Of a stretch of 26,663 nt of DNA, positions 13,789 to 21,006 are shown one piece after another. Positions within the stretch are counted from its first letter, which is position 1. Each line of letters opens with the position of its first letter. Below the pieces are notes generated by a model. The model was not told where the DNA came from. It did not search any database and saw nothing but the letters and a program-made list of their open reading frames with translations. The translations under genes and the position numbers were made by a program. Source of the stretch: an uncultured Clostridia bacterium (lineage in GTDB: Bacteria > Bacillota > Clostridia > Lachnospirales > Lachnospiraceae); assembly GCA_937895705.1 (NCBI GenBank), contig CALBKM010000036.1, positions 1 to 26,663 on the forward strand. Direction: 5' to 3'.

Positions 13789-14259
13789 GTGGATTTTGAT
13801 AAGCTTTACGAAAAGTATTATCGGCAAGTGTTCTTATTCTTGCTGGATTTATGCAAAAATCCGGATTTGGCGGAAGAAATCACACAGGAAACCTTCTTTA
13901 AGGTTCTGAAAAAGATTGATACCTTTGAAGGCAAAAGCAGTATCAGTACGTGGATGCTTCAGATTGCAAAGAATACTTTTTATAATCATTGTAAAAAGAA
14001 GAAGCTTGAGAATGTGGAAGATTGGGAGAGGATTCCCGCAAAGGATAATCCGGAGAACCGGGCGTTGGATAAGGATGCGGTGAGGGAGATTCATTTGATA
14101 TTACATAAGCTGGAAGAACCTTATAAAGAAGTGTTTTGGATGAGAACCTTCGGAGAATTGTCCTTTAAAGAAATCGGTACGATTCACGGGAAAACGGAAA
14201 GTTGGGCCCGGGTAATGTATTATCGTGCCAAGCAGAAGATTAAGGAGGAAATGCTATGA
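13789..14259 (+). CDS. ECF-type RNA polymerase sigma factor
   Basis: The product of about 156 residues is an ECF sigma factor with only regions 2 and 4. Region 2 spans LYEKYYRQVFLFLLDLCKNP to STWMLQIAKNTFYNH. Region 4 contains LEEPYKEVFWMRTFGELSFKEIG and KTESWARVMYYRAKQKI. No ATG is available: GGGGAGG ends at 13780, so GTG at 13789 (spacing 8) or TTG at 13786 (spacing 5) is the likely start, while the GTG overlapping the Shine-Dalgarno at 13780 is unlikely. The stop overlaps the anti-sigma start in an ATGA junction, so the pair is coupled. Its signal is presumably sensed by the membrane partner; the regulon is not visible apart from a possible autoregulatory promoter. Confidence 0.92.
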   Translation: MDFDKLYEKYYRQVFLFLLDLCKNPDLAEEITQETFFKVLKKIDTFEGKSSISTWMLQIAKNTFYNHCKKKKLENVEDWERIPAKDNPENRALDKDAVREIHLILHKLEEPYKEVFWMRTFGELSFKEIGTIHGKTESWARVMYYRAKQKIKEEML

Positions 14260-15122
14260 GACTATCATGTGAGGTAATACAGGATTTGTTACCGTTATAC
14301 GTGGATGAAGTATGCAGTGACGGCAGCGCTGAACTGGTAGAGGAACATATGGCGGAGTGTGAAGCATGTAAACAGACTTGTGATGTTATGAAAAGTGAGG
14401 GAAAAGCAGAGGCTTTGGTACAGTCCGAGGAGTTTAGCAAGCAGCAGACGGTCTCAGTGAAAAAAGTGAAGAAAAAGTGGTCCAAAACGAAAAAGTTTTT
14501 TCTTGTTTTGGGAATTGTAATCGGAGCGGGAATGATTTTTGTTATGGCACAAGTATTGATGCTTTTCGGGGTAATCGGAGTTCTGTTATTTGATTCCGCA
14601 ACTACAAAGGTGAAAGTGTTTGATGATGTGGCAAAGTATGCCGAGTACATCGGGGAAGACTGTCATGAAGAATACGGAAGAAAACGAACCGAAGGGTTTG
14701 ATGTTTTCCCGGAGTCGGTTACGTTACAGATGTATGTACAAGATTTTCAATATGTATACTATAACCCATGGGACCCACAGTATGTGTCCTATCTGACGGT
14801 TGAGTATAAGGATACGGAAGCCTATGAGAAGGAGATGAACCGGTTGCGGGAAATGGGCATGGAGACCTACGAGGGAATTTATTCCGTGACGGGAGAGCCG
14901 GAGGGATATGATTTGGTGGCAATGGATTCCGACACGTATTACGGCTTTGTATATGCCATGGTCCCTGAGTCGGGGGAAATGAAGATTACCTATGTGGGAA
15001 TCAGGTTTTGTAACTATTTTCTTGACCTGGACATCCATAAATACATGAAGGAAGAATATCTTCTGCCGGGGTTTGATGCGACAATGGACAATCCTTATGA
15101 GCAGAAAATGAGGGGAAGATAG
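14256..15122 (+). CDS. Zinc-finger membrane anti-sigma factor
   Basis: The 288-residue protein begins with an anti-sigma zinc-finger region (SCEVIQDLLPLYVDEVCSDG, then HMAECEACK giving the H-x3-C-x2-C motif near residues 31-38). A lysine-rich stretch leads to one or two membrane segments (FFLVLGIVIGAGMIFVMAQV and the following FGVIGVLLF, near residues 86-115), and an extracytoplasmic domain of about 170 residues completes it. It should hold the ECF sigma factor encoded immediately upstream at the membrane until a signal releases it. The start at 14256 overlaps the sigma stop by four bases and AAGGAGG lies just upstream. The external domain (VQDFQYVYYNPWDP, with several repeated Tyr) was not assigned to a family. 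Confidence 0.85.
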   Translation: MRLSCEVIQDLLPLYVDEVCSDGSAELVEEHMAECEACKQTCDVMKSEGKAEALVQSEEFSKQQTVSVKKVKKKWSKTKKFFLVLGIVIGAGMIFVMAQVLMLFGVIGVLLFDSATTKVKVFDDVAKYAEYIGEDCHEEYGRKRTEGFDVFPESVTLQMYVQDFQYVYYNPWDPQYVSYLTVEYKDTEAYEKEMNRLREMGMETYEGIYSVTGEPEGYDLVAMDSDTYYGFVYAMVPESGEMKITYVGIRFCNYFLDLDIHKYMKEEYLLPGFDATMDNPYEQKMRGR

Positions 15123-15152
15123 GGAGATAACACGATTGATAAGGAGAAATAC

Positions 15153-15187
15153 GGGGCAAGGCGTCAGCGCTTGCCCCATATTTTTTT
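15153..15187 (+). terminator. Terminator of the sigma/anti-sigma operon, inside the spoIIR 3' end
   Basis: GGGGCAAG (15153-15160) pairs with CTTGCCCC (15170-15177), followed by ATA and a run of T residues to 15187. The hairpin contains the spoIIR stop codon (15164-15166), and the T-run encodes the two lysines near the SpoIIR C-terminus on the other strand. Confidence 0.85.
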
Positions 15188-15847
15188 CCATAGTTCCAAA
15201 AGTCGGAAGCGGAATTTCGGCTTCTGTTCTTTTGCGGAAAACAGAAGCTCAAAGTCGTCTTCGCTAAGGAGTCCCCGAAGTTCTTCTTTTTCCTCTTCCG
15301 AAATGGTGGCGGTAATACCTTCCGTAAAGCAAAGGGAAGGATAGAGCATACACCACCAGTTTTTGCCCCCGCCGTCGCCCAAAACAATGCGTAAGGCCCG
15401 ATATTCCCCAGGTGGTAACAGCAGAGAACCGTATTGTTTGATGGGGAAAAACTCCGTGGTAAGTTCTGCGTTTGCACGGTAGGACACGCCGTATTCTTCC
15501 AACACACGATTTGCTGCGGCCACAATTTCCGGAAGAAGAGAGACCAGTGTGGCTTCGGCCTCTGCTGCGGTGTTTGCATCATCCACGCCGTTCCGAATGA
15601 GGGAAAGCACGGCATCCCTGACGTGAAGTTTGATTTCCTGAGATGCGGTGTCGTTGTCTGCCGCAAGGATATGCAGGCGCAGGATCCGGTCCTCTAAAGA
15701 GAGAGAGGCGGCGCTCGGTTCATAAGTTGCCGGCGGTAACAGCAGGACAATAGAGACAAGGATACAAAGAAGGGCTACGGCTTGCTGTAACAGTAAGCGT
15801 GCCGGGAAGGTTTTGTGATGCGGGAAACGAAAAATTATATGTAACAT
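15164..15847 (-). CDS. spoIIR: Stage II sporulation protein R
   Basis: This 227-residue protein matches SpoIIR, the forespore-made secreted signal that triggers SpoIIGA-dependent activation of sigma-E in the mother cell. It has an N-terminal membrane or signal segment (LLLQQAVALLCILVSIVLLL, residues about 18-37), then the family core: LRLHILAADNDTASQEIKLH, VRDAVLSLI, LLLPPGEYRALRIVLGDG and KNWWCMLYPSLCF. The ATG at 15847 follows AAGGAG. A sigma-F-like promoter lies directly upstream. The last codons overlap the terminator of the convergent anti-sigma operon. Confidence 0.93.
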   Translation of the reverse strand: MLHIIFRFPHHKTFPARLLLQQAVALLCILVSIVLLLPPATYEPSAASLSLEDRILRLHILAADNDTASQEIKLHVRDAVLSLIRNGVDDANTAAEAEATLVSLLPEIVAAANRVLEEYGVSYRANAELTTEFFPIKQYGSLLLPPGEYRALRIVLGDGGGKNWWCMLYPSLCFTEGITATISEEEKEELRGLLSEDDFELLFSAKEQKPKFRFRLLELWKKIWGKR

Positions 15848-15880
15848 AGTTATACTCCTTTTACTTGGTGTTTTGTTAGG

Positions 15881-15908
15881 AGTATTGCCGGATAAAAGGA
15901 GATTATAC
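15881..15908 (-). promoter_or_regulatory. Sigma-F-like promoter of spoIIR
   Basis: On the minus strand GTATA (15908-15904) and GGCAATACT (15889-15881) lie 14 bases apart. The -10 fits the forespore sigma-F pattern GGNNANAMT exactly; the spacer is one or two bases shorter than usual. spoIIR is a classical sigma-F gene, which supports the call. It lies just after the esterase terminator, so spoIIR is insulated from that gene. Confidence 0.58.
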
Positions 15909-15918
15909 AAAAGAAATT

Positions 15919-15955
15919 GAAAAGAGCCGGTCTTTGACGACCGGCCCTTTTACGG
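15919..15955 (-). terminator. Terminator of the esterase gene
   Basis: Read on the minus strand, GCCGGTC (15945-15939) pairs with GACCGGC (15932-15926) with a six-base loop, followed by TCTTTTC. It lies 25 bases after the stop of the gene at 15980. Confidence 0.88.
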
Positions 15956-15979
15956 GAAAAAATGAAAATGAAAAGTATA

Positions 15980-17638
15980 CTAAACTTCGAATATTGCTTT
16001 AATATCTTCCGTTTTGCCGCCCAAAACGGTGCCGTCCGGTAAGCGGCGGAAGTTCTGTAAAAACTTCCATGCGTGTTCACAGCTGTGGTGGCGTACTTCA
16101 TGGCCCTGATTGTCTACACTGCCGAAAACGGTATAGCAACAGCCGTTTTCACTTTCGAACAGGTTGAGAGTCAGAACACTGCCGCGGGACGGGTCGGCGA
16201 TTTTGTAAACAGCGTCTCCGCTGATACCGTAAATCGGGTTGTCCCAGTTGTCTTTTTCTTCCAGTTTCACATCGTAGTTTGTAACTACTTTGTTGACATC
16301 AAATACATATGCAACGCGATCGATGCACTTTTGTGCCTGGAACGGAAGCTCCGGAAGCGGAGTGATTTCACCGCCTACATAAAAAGTCGGAACTACGATG
16401 TCCCGGTTAATCGGTCCCACATCCTGACCGAACACATTGCGGCCGATTTCAAAGGTGGCGGACATCGGTGCCACGCCGGCAAACAGCTTCGGATATTCCT
16501 GAAACAAATCCCAGGACTTACAGCCGCCCATGGAGAAACCGGTGGAAAAAATCCGCTCCGTATCAACCGGATATTTATCCTTTAACTGATTCAGCATTGC
16601 AACCGCCTCGGTGGCGGTGCTGTTCATGTGGTGCTCTACGCTGATTAACAGGAAGTTGTACTTTGCAGCCACCCGGAACCATCCGGATACGCTGGTCATG
16701 CAAAAGGCAGAATCTCCGCCGCCGTGGAAACAGAACAGAAGCGGCACCTTTTTGCCTTCTTCCGTAATCTTTTTATTATAATAAGCCACATAGCCGATGT
16801 TATGCTCCGCGGTATCTTTATCGTCACCGCGATTGTCTCCGGAGGTCGGAACGGTGCAATAGCCCGGTTCGCATACCATACCCATTTCATCCAGATTTGC
16901 CTGCGGAAGAAGGTTGCCCATCATGCGGTGATAGCGATCGCAGAAATCGTGAAAATCTTTTTTGTAATCGGCGGAATCTTTTATCAATACATGATCAAGA
17001 CCGGCAGTTAATGCGGCATTTGCGGCAGCGCTGTTGCCGACGGAAACTACCGGAATGTCCCGGGCATTGTCTGCCGGTGCCGGAATTACGGACAGGTTTT
17101 CCAAAATGCAGCAAACCGGAGTAATGTCACCCTTGCCGTAAAGACCGTCGCCTTCAATGCGCTGCAGACAGTTCTTTGCGATGTAGTCCGCAGATTTGCC
17201 GAAGCCGTAAAGGAAGGTACGAAGCACTGCGCCGCGGATGTAGTAGCCGTTCCAATTGCCGGTAAAACGATCCCGCATAATTGCGGTTCCGGTTTTGTAG
17301 TACTGGCTGATTCTGGATTCGGAAATCAGAGAAGCAAACAGATCCTGCGGTGCCTTGTCCCAGCCTCCCTCGCAGGTCGGATAAATAAATACAACGCTTC
17401 CTCCGAAACTTGTTGCGATTTCGGTAAGTCCGGAAGCATCGGCAAAATTCTTGGCCGCCTCTGCGGATTGTGCGTTCTCTTCGAATACAAGCAGGTAAGG
17501 TGCGCGGAAACCGAAGTTTACAATCTCTGTAATCGGTGCGCTGACCGGTACATAAACTCTCGCATGGAATTTTTCAAAGGTATGTTCCCAATAGTTACTC
17601 CCGTCGGAAAAGGACAGGATTTCAGGCATTTTATCCAT
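15980..17638 (-). CDS. Large alpha/beta-hydrolase, PHB-depolymerase/esterase-like, two-domain
   Basis: The ATG at 17638 (MDKMPEILSF) gives 552 residues. The C-terminal half (about 270-552) is an alpha/beta hydrolase of the esterase/polyhydroxybutyrate-depolymerase type: VPLLFCFHGGGDS for the oxyanion region, the nucleophile elbow GFSMGG, and a late HEVRHHSCEHAWKFLQ region that may supply the catalytic histidine. The N-terminal half looks like a second, degenerate hydrolase-like fold: APYLLVFEENAQS, SVVFIYPTCEGGWDK and VVSVGNSAAANAAL, with Asn where the nucleophile motif would need its usual context. No signal peptide is seen, so it is probably cytoplasmic; the substrate is unknown. It is divergent from the LacI/LytTR regulator, a plausible controller. 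GGAG lies 11 bases before the start. Confidence 0.8.
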   Translation of the reverse strand: MDKMPEILSFSDGSNYWEHTFEKFHARVYVPVSAPITEIVNFGFRAPYLLVFEENAQSAEAAKNFADASGLTEIATSFGGSVVFIYPTCEGGWDKAPQDLFASLISESRISQYYKTGTAIMRDRFTGNWNGYYIRGAVLRTFLYGFGKSADYIAKNCLQRIEGDGLYGKGDITPVCCILENLSVIPAPADNARDIPVVSVGNSAAANAALTAGLDHVLIKDSADYKKDFHDFCDRYHRMMGNLLPQANLDEMGMVCEPGYCTVPTSGDNRGDDKDTAEHNIGYVAYYNKKITEEGKKVPLLFCFHGGGDSAFCMTSVSGWFRVAAKYNFLLISVEHHMNSTATEAVAMLNQLKDKYPVDTERIFSTGFSMGGCKSWDLFQEYPKLFAGVAPMSATFEIGRNVFGQDVGPINRDIVVPTFYVGGEITPLPELPFQAQKCIDRVAYVFDVNKVVTNYDVKLEEKDNWDNPIYGISGDAVYKIADPSRGSVLTLNLFESENGCCYTVFGSVDNQGHEVRHHSCEHAWKFLQNFRRLPDGTVLGGKTEDIKAIFEV

Positions 17639-17664
17639 ATGTCGTAACACTCCTTTTTATGTAA

Positions 17665-17705
17665 ATTAGTATTCTAATTATACTCCTTATTCGGGGCGAG
17701 TGCAA
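17665..17705 (-). promoter_or_regulatory. Esterase promoter with downstream palindrome
   Basis: On the minus strand TTGCAC (17705-17700) and TATAAT (17682-17677) are 17 bases apart, a strong housekeeping promoter. The palindrome ATTAGTATTCTAAT (17665-17678) touches the -10 and covers the expected start site, so it could be a repressor operator. Confidence 0.72.
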
Positions 17706-17954
17706 TAAAAAAATATGAGTATAAGTATGAGTATAAACACAGGGAACAGTTTCGTCTTGAATGCAAATAAGGTGGCTGGGTAGGCCACCTTTGGTAAATT
17801 TGCATGAGCAATTTTGCGAGATTTATAACTCAAACGAGGGTTATGCGCAAAGACAAATGTCTTTTACAATATTTACTATATCATTTGCTTTTTCGGAATG
17901 CAATATATGTGGGATAAGTGGTAAGAATGTGGGATAAGAGGTCACATTTTGCAC
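17706..17954. other. Divergent intergenic region rich in short repeats and hairpins
   Basis: This gap between the esterase and the LacI/LytTR regulator holds a 12-base tandem repeat (TATGAGTATAAG at 17714 and TATGAGTATAAA at 17726). A nested palindrome spans 17761-17805: ATGCAAAT pairs with ATTTGCAT, and AAGGTGGC with GCCACCTT. A small AAAGAC/GTCTTT hairpin lies near 17857, and a direct repeat ATGTGGGATAAG occurs at 17907 and 17927. None has a terminator U-run, and no gene was seen. Regulatory function is likely but unproven. Confidence 0.55.
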
Positions 17955-18017
17955 TAAGTTGTCAAAAAAGCAAACTAAGTTGCCAAAGGTGTAAATGCTT
18001 GATGGGATGGCAACTTA
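17955..18017 (+). promoter_or_regulatory. Candidate LytTR binding boxes
   Basis: TAAGTTGTC (17955-17963) and TAAGTTGCC (17976-17984) form a direct repeat with 21-base start-to-start spacing, and a third copy lies inverted at 18009-18017 (GGCAACTTA). LytTR regulators bind imperfect 9-base direct repeats separated by 12-13 bases; here the gap is 12, and seven of nine positions fit the published consensus. The gene downstream encodes a LytTR domain, so autoregulation is likely. Confidence 0.62.
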
Positions 18018-18041
18018 GACGTAAAAATGTGCCGCTTGTTA

Positions 18042-18070
18042 TTGACAAACGGAAGGGGATAGGGTAAGCT
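18042..18070 (+). promoter_or_regulatory. Promoter of the LacI/LytTR regulator gene
   Basis: TTGACA (18042-18047) and TAAGCT (18065-18070) are 17 bases apart, 52 bases before the ATG. The inverted LytTR-like box ends 24 bases upstream of the -35 hexamer, a suitable position for activation. Confidence 0.65.
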
Positions 18071-18121
18071 TGATAGTAGAAGTGCAAAAGTCGGGATAAC
18101 AGTCTGTTCGGAAGGAGCGAG

Positions 18122-19840
18122 ATGCGGTTGGAACGAAAGAATAAGATTTGTTTTATTAACGGAGAGATGAAAGAGGATTACAGCGACGGATATGTAATCG
18201 GAGCGGAGAAGCGTGCCAATGAACTTGGGTATCAGACCACGGTATTTTCCATGCTGTGTTCCGGAATGGTAGATACAAACAAGGAAGAGTGCGTTTATTC
18301 TTCCATTCGTTTTGAGGATTATGACGGTGTTCTTTTTGTAGAGCGTTCTTTTTCCGCACACAAGCATGTGGCACGGGAAGTTGAAACGTTGTTGAAAGAA
18401 AAGTGCCGGATTCCGGTGGTTACCATCGGCAGTTCGGATGTGTCCGAAGATTGTTTTGCGTTAGATAGTATGAAGGATTTTGAAGCACTTACCGATCATT
18501 TGATTGTAGTGCACGGTTGTACCAGAATTTATTGTCTGGGCGGTGTGAAAAATAATAATAACGGACGAGTTGAGGGGTTTGAAAAGGCTATAAAGAAGCA
18601 TGGTCTGGATCCGGATAAGTGTGTAGCGTTATACGGCGGTTATTGGACGGATTGTGCGGAAAAGTTGGCAAAGGATATTGCCTGCGGAAATGTGGAAATG
18701 CCGGAGGCGATTGTCTGTATTACGGATATCGTGGCTTTGGGATTAATCAAAGCGCTGTTTAATCAGGGAATCCGGGTGCCTGAAGATATCCGGGTGTGCG
18801 GTTATAACGCGCATCCGTGTGCTTTTAATAATTTAGTATCCATCACAACATTTCCTGTCAATACAAAAGAGTGCGGTGCGAAGGCGCTGAACCGGTTGCA
18901 TGAGTTAATCAGCGGGGAAACTGTTCCGTTAAAGTCACTGCTGACATATTCCCTCATTACCGGAAAGAGCTGCGGCTGCGGAAGCCAGAGTCCTTCGAAT
19001 TTACGTTATCGTCTGGCAGAATCCGAGAAGGATGAGAGGCAGAATGTGTTTTTCCGGAACAGTAAGTTAGAGGAGGCTTTTGTGGAGGCGGGTTCCGTAA
19101 GCGAAATAATGGCAATCGTAAAGGATAGGGAATATCTGATTCCGGACATCCAATTGTTGGCGGTGGATTTGCTGGATCCGGACGGAGAGGTGTACTGCCA
19201 TTATCTTACGAATTGTATTGTTTCCGGCGGGGCGGTAAAAACGGCAGACGGAAGTTTTCTGCCGGAAAATATGACCATCCCGGCGGATGTGCATAATTTT
19301 CACGTGCTTCCCATTGTATATGCCGAGAAACACTACGGCTACCTGATTGCAGGATATACGGAAGCAATGGTGCACAATAAATATTTGAAACGTTTTTGTC
19401 GCTGTCTGGCTCTGGGACTCAGAGTGCTGTACGGTGCAGGTGAGCCGAAGCACGTACCGATACCGGAAACGGAAGTAATTTTGCAAACAGCCGATGAACC
19501 GGTGACCAAGTCCGCGGAGTCGGTGTTCGGGAAAAAGAATGATGTGATGCATAGGCTCGGAACGGATCAGATATATTATTTTGAAGCGTTGGAGAAACGG
19601 GTGTATGCCATAACAAAAAACGGGAAGTATGAAGTGAACCAGAAATTGTTTGAAATAGAAGAAATGTTTGGAGAACGGGGCTATATGAGAATATCCAAGT
19701 CCGTCGTGCTGAACACGGGAAAGGTGGCCGGAGTAAAAGTGGATGAAGACCGGACCTGTTTGGCGTATTTTTCTTCTCAGACCTGCGTGCGTGTGTCCAG
19801 GTCATATGCGAAAGAATTCAGAAAGAAAATAGGGATGTAA
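18122..19840 (+). CDS. Regulator fusing a LacI-type sensor to a C-terminal LytTR DNA-binding domain
   Basis: This 572-residue protein has an unusual order. Residues 1 to about 290 are a periplasmic-binding-protein-like LacI sensor (KICFINGEMKEDYSDGYVIG, FEDYDGVLFVE, IPVVTIGSSDVSED, EAIVCITDIVALGLIKALFN, GIRVPEDIRVCGYNAHP) starting without the LacI helix-turn-helix. A cysteine cluster (GKSCGCG) follows. Residues about 300-440 look like a GAF-type sensory segment (AESEKDERQ to VLPIVYAEKHYGYLIAGY). The C-terminal 95 residues are a LytTR domain (DQIYYFEALEKRVYAITKNG, LFEIEEMFGERGYMRISKSV, VRVSRSYAKEFRKKIGM). No membrane segment or signal peptide is visible, so it senses cytoplasmic ligands. GGAAGGAGCGAG precedes the ATG. 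LytTR-like boxes lie upstream. The ligand, perhaps a sugar, is unknown. Confidence 0.88.
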   Translation: MRLERKNKICFINGEMKEDYSDGYVIGAEKRANELGYQTTVFSMLCSGMVDTNKEECVYSSIRFEDYDGVLFVERSFSAHKHVAREVETLLKEKCRIPVVTIGSSDVSEDCFALDSMKDFEALTDHLIVVHGCTRIYCLGGVKNNNNGRVEGFEKAIKKHGLDPDKCVALYGGYWTDCAEKLAKDIACGNVEMPEAIVCITDIVALGLIKALFNQGIRVPEDIRVCGYNAHPCAFNNLVSITTFPVNTKECGAKALNRLHELISGETVPLKSLLTYSLITGKSCGCGSQSPSNLRYRLAESEKDERQNVFFRNSKLEEAFVEAGSVSEIMAIVKDREYLIPDIQLLAVDLLDPDGEVYCHYLTNCIVSGGAVKTADGSFLPENMTIPADVHNFHVLPIVYAEKHYGYLIAGYTEAMVHNKYLKRFCRCLALGLRVLYGAGEPKHVPIPETEVILQTADEPVTKSAESVFGKKNDVMHRLGTDQIYYFEALEKRVYAITKNGKYEVNQKLFEIEEMFGERGYMRISKSVVLNTGKVAGVKVDEDRTCLAYFSSQTCVRVSRSYAKEFRKKIGM

Positions 19841-19858
19841 CGGACAGGAGGTATGACG

Positions 19859-20290
19859 ATGACAAAGAATGTGATTATTTCTCTTATGGGACTGCAATAT
19901 GCCATGGAAGAGGAAGAAGCTCCCATTGAAGTGATTAATTTCGGCCAGCACTATAAAAAGGGCGATAAACACTATTTGCTTTATGAAGAAACAGAGGAGA
20001 GCGGGAAGGCAACAAAGTGTAGGATTAAGGTGTCGGACAGGGAACTGGAACTGCAGAAAAGAGATTCCATGAATACCCGCTTGTTGTTTTTGCCGGGGGA
20101 AGAGTATCTGACCAACTACGAGACACCTTACGGGGCACTGTTGGTTGGAGTGAATACCCATACGCTGGAGCTTTACGAAGAGGAAGAGTTTTTGCGGGCA
20201 ACCTTAAAATACGGGTTGGAAATCAACGGAGAAAAGACCGGAGAGTGTACCCTGGTGTTAAAGGTGCAGTCCTGCGAGCAGAGTGAATAG
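19859..20290 (+). CDS. DUF1934 (YwiB-like) beta-barrel protein
   Basis: The product of about 143 residues matches DUF1934, a small soluble beta-barrel family represented by YwiB of Bacillus. Family-like segments are NVIISLMGLQYAM, YLLYEETEESGKATKCRIKV and GALLVGVNTHTLEL. The function is unknown; a lipocalin-like fold is known for the family. Of two nearby ATGs I prefer 19859, because GGAGG lies seven bases upstream; the one at 19853 is too close. It begins 18 bases after the LacI/LytTR gene and is probably co-transcribed with it. Confidence 0.85.
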   Translation: MTKNVIISLMGLQYAMEEEEAPIEVINFGQHYKKGDKHYLLYEETEESGKATKCRIKVSDRELELQKRDSMNTRLLFLPGEEYLTNYETPYGALLVGVNTHTLELYEEEEFLRATLKYGLEINGEKTGECTLVLKVQSCEQSE

Positions 20291-20330
20291 GATAATCGAT
20301 TGAAATGAACGGTTTTGCGGCGGAAAAAGA

Positions 20331-20364
20331 AAACAGACACCTTACATAGGGGTGTCTGTTTTTA
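20331..20364. terminator. Bidirectional terminator between convergent genes
   Basis: AACAGACACC (20332-20341) pairs with GGTGTCTGTT (20351-20360), followed by TTTTT; the A-rich 5' side (from 20325) offers a U-tail on the minus strand as well. It separates the DUF1934 gene and the membrane protein gene at 20374. Confidence 0.88.
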
Positions 20365-20373
20365 TACGAATAG

Positions 20374-20895
20374 TTATTTCTTTTTCTTATCTTTCTTCGG
20401 ATCGATACCGCCCGGAGTAGCCTTTGCCGGCTTTTTGGATTCTTCGGCAATGCTCTGTGCTCTGTCGCGAAGCCTCTTAAAGAAGCCTTTCTTTTCTTGT
20501 TGGGTTTCCAGACCGGAACGAAGTCCCTTTACGTCAACAATGTAAATGCCGTTCATAAAAGCCTTTACTTCCTTTTTTACCGGAACCTTGTCGAATACCT
20601 TCTCATCGCACATAAGGCTGGCAATCTTCGGACCGATTTTAGCCTTGACTACCGGAACTTTACGGCCTCTGAGCCACTTCGGAGTCTGGTCTACGATGAT
20701 TTGCGGGAAACCGGCCTCCGACAGTTTCATGCGCTTTTTGTCGATGACCATAATGGAATAATACTGTGCACCTGCGGTGATGTTTGCCTGTGCATCATCG
20801 GATTTTTTCTGAAGTTTTTTGCCGACAATGGAAAGTACAATTAAAGCGACGAGAATTACGCCGAGTACAATTGCAACGATTGTTAATGGATTCAT
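20374..20895 (-). CDS. Small membrane-anchored protein of unknown function
   Basis: The 173-residue protein starts with one hydrophobic anchor (IVAIVLGVILVALIVLSIVG, residues about 6-25). A basic linker, a soluble domain of about 100 residues (AGAQYYSIMVIDKKRMKLSE, then FPQIIVDQTP and VPVVKAKIGPKIASLMCDEK) and a very lysine-rich tail (PKKDKKKK) follow. The pattern, including a short extracellular N-terminus, suggests a single-pass protein with its domain in the cytoplasm. I do not recognise a named family with confidence. It is transcribed alone on the minus strand with its own terminator at 20331. Confidence 0.8.
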   Translation of the reverse strand: MNPLTIVAIVLGVILVALIVLSIVGKKLQKKSDDAQANITAGAQYYSIMVIDKKRMKLSEAGFPQIIVDQTPKWLRGRKVPVVKAKIGPKIASLMCDEKVFDKVPVKKEVKAFMNGIYIVDVKGLRSGLETQQEKKGFFKRLRDRAQSIAEESKKPAKATPGGIDPKKDKKKK

Positions 20896-21006
20896 GTTGT
20901 GCCCTCCTCTTTGTTTTTACCCATGGCTTATCTTACCACGAGAGGTGCGTTTATGCAAGAAAAACTTTTGTATTCTTGGCGGATTGTGGTCAACGGAAGC
21001 CTGATT

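Noticed and set aside
17761..17805. Nested palindrome as a transcription terminator
   Set aside because: Neither strand has a U-run after the stem, and no gene ends next to it.
17714..17939. Short repeats as a CRISPR array
   Set aside because: Only two copies of each unit, 12 bases long, without regular spacers and without cas genes.
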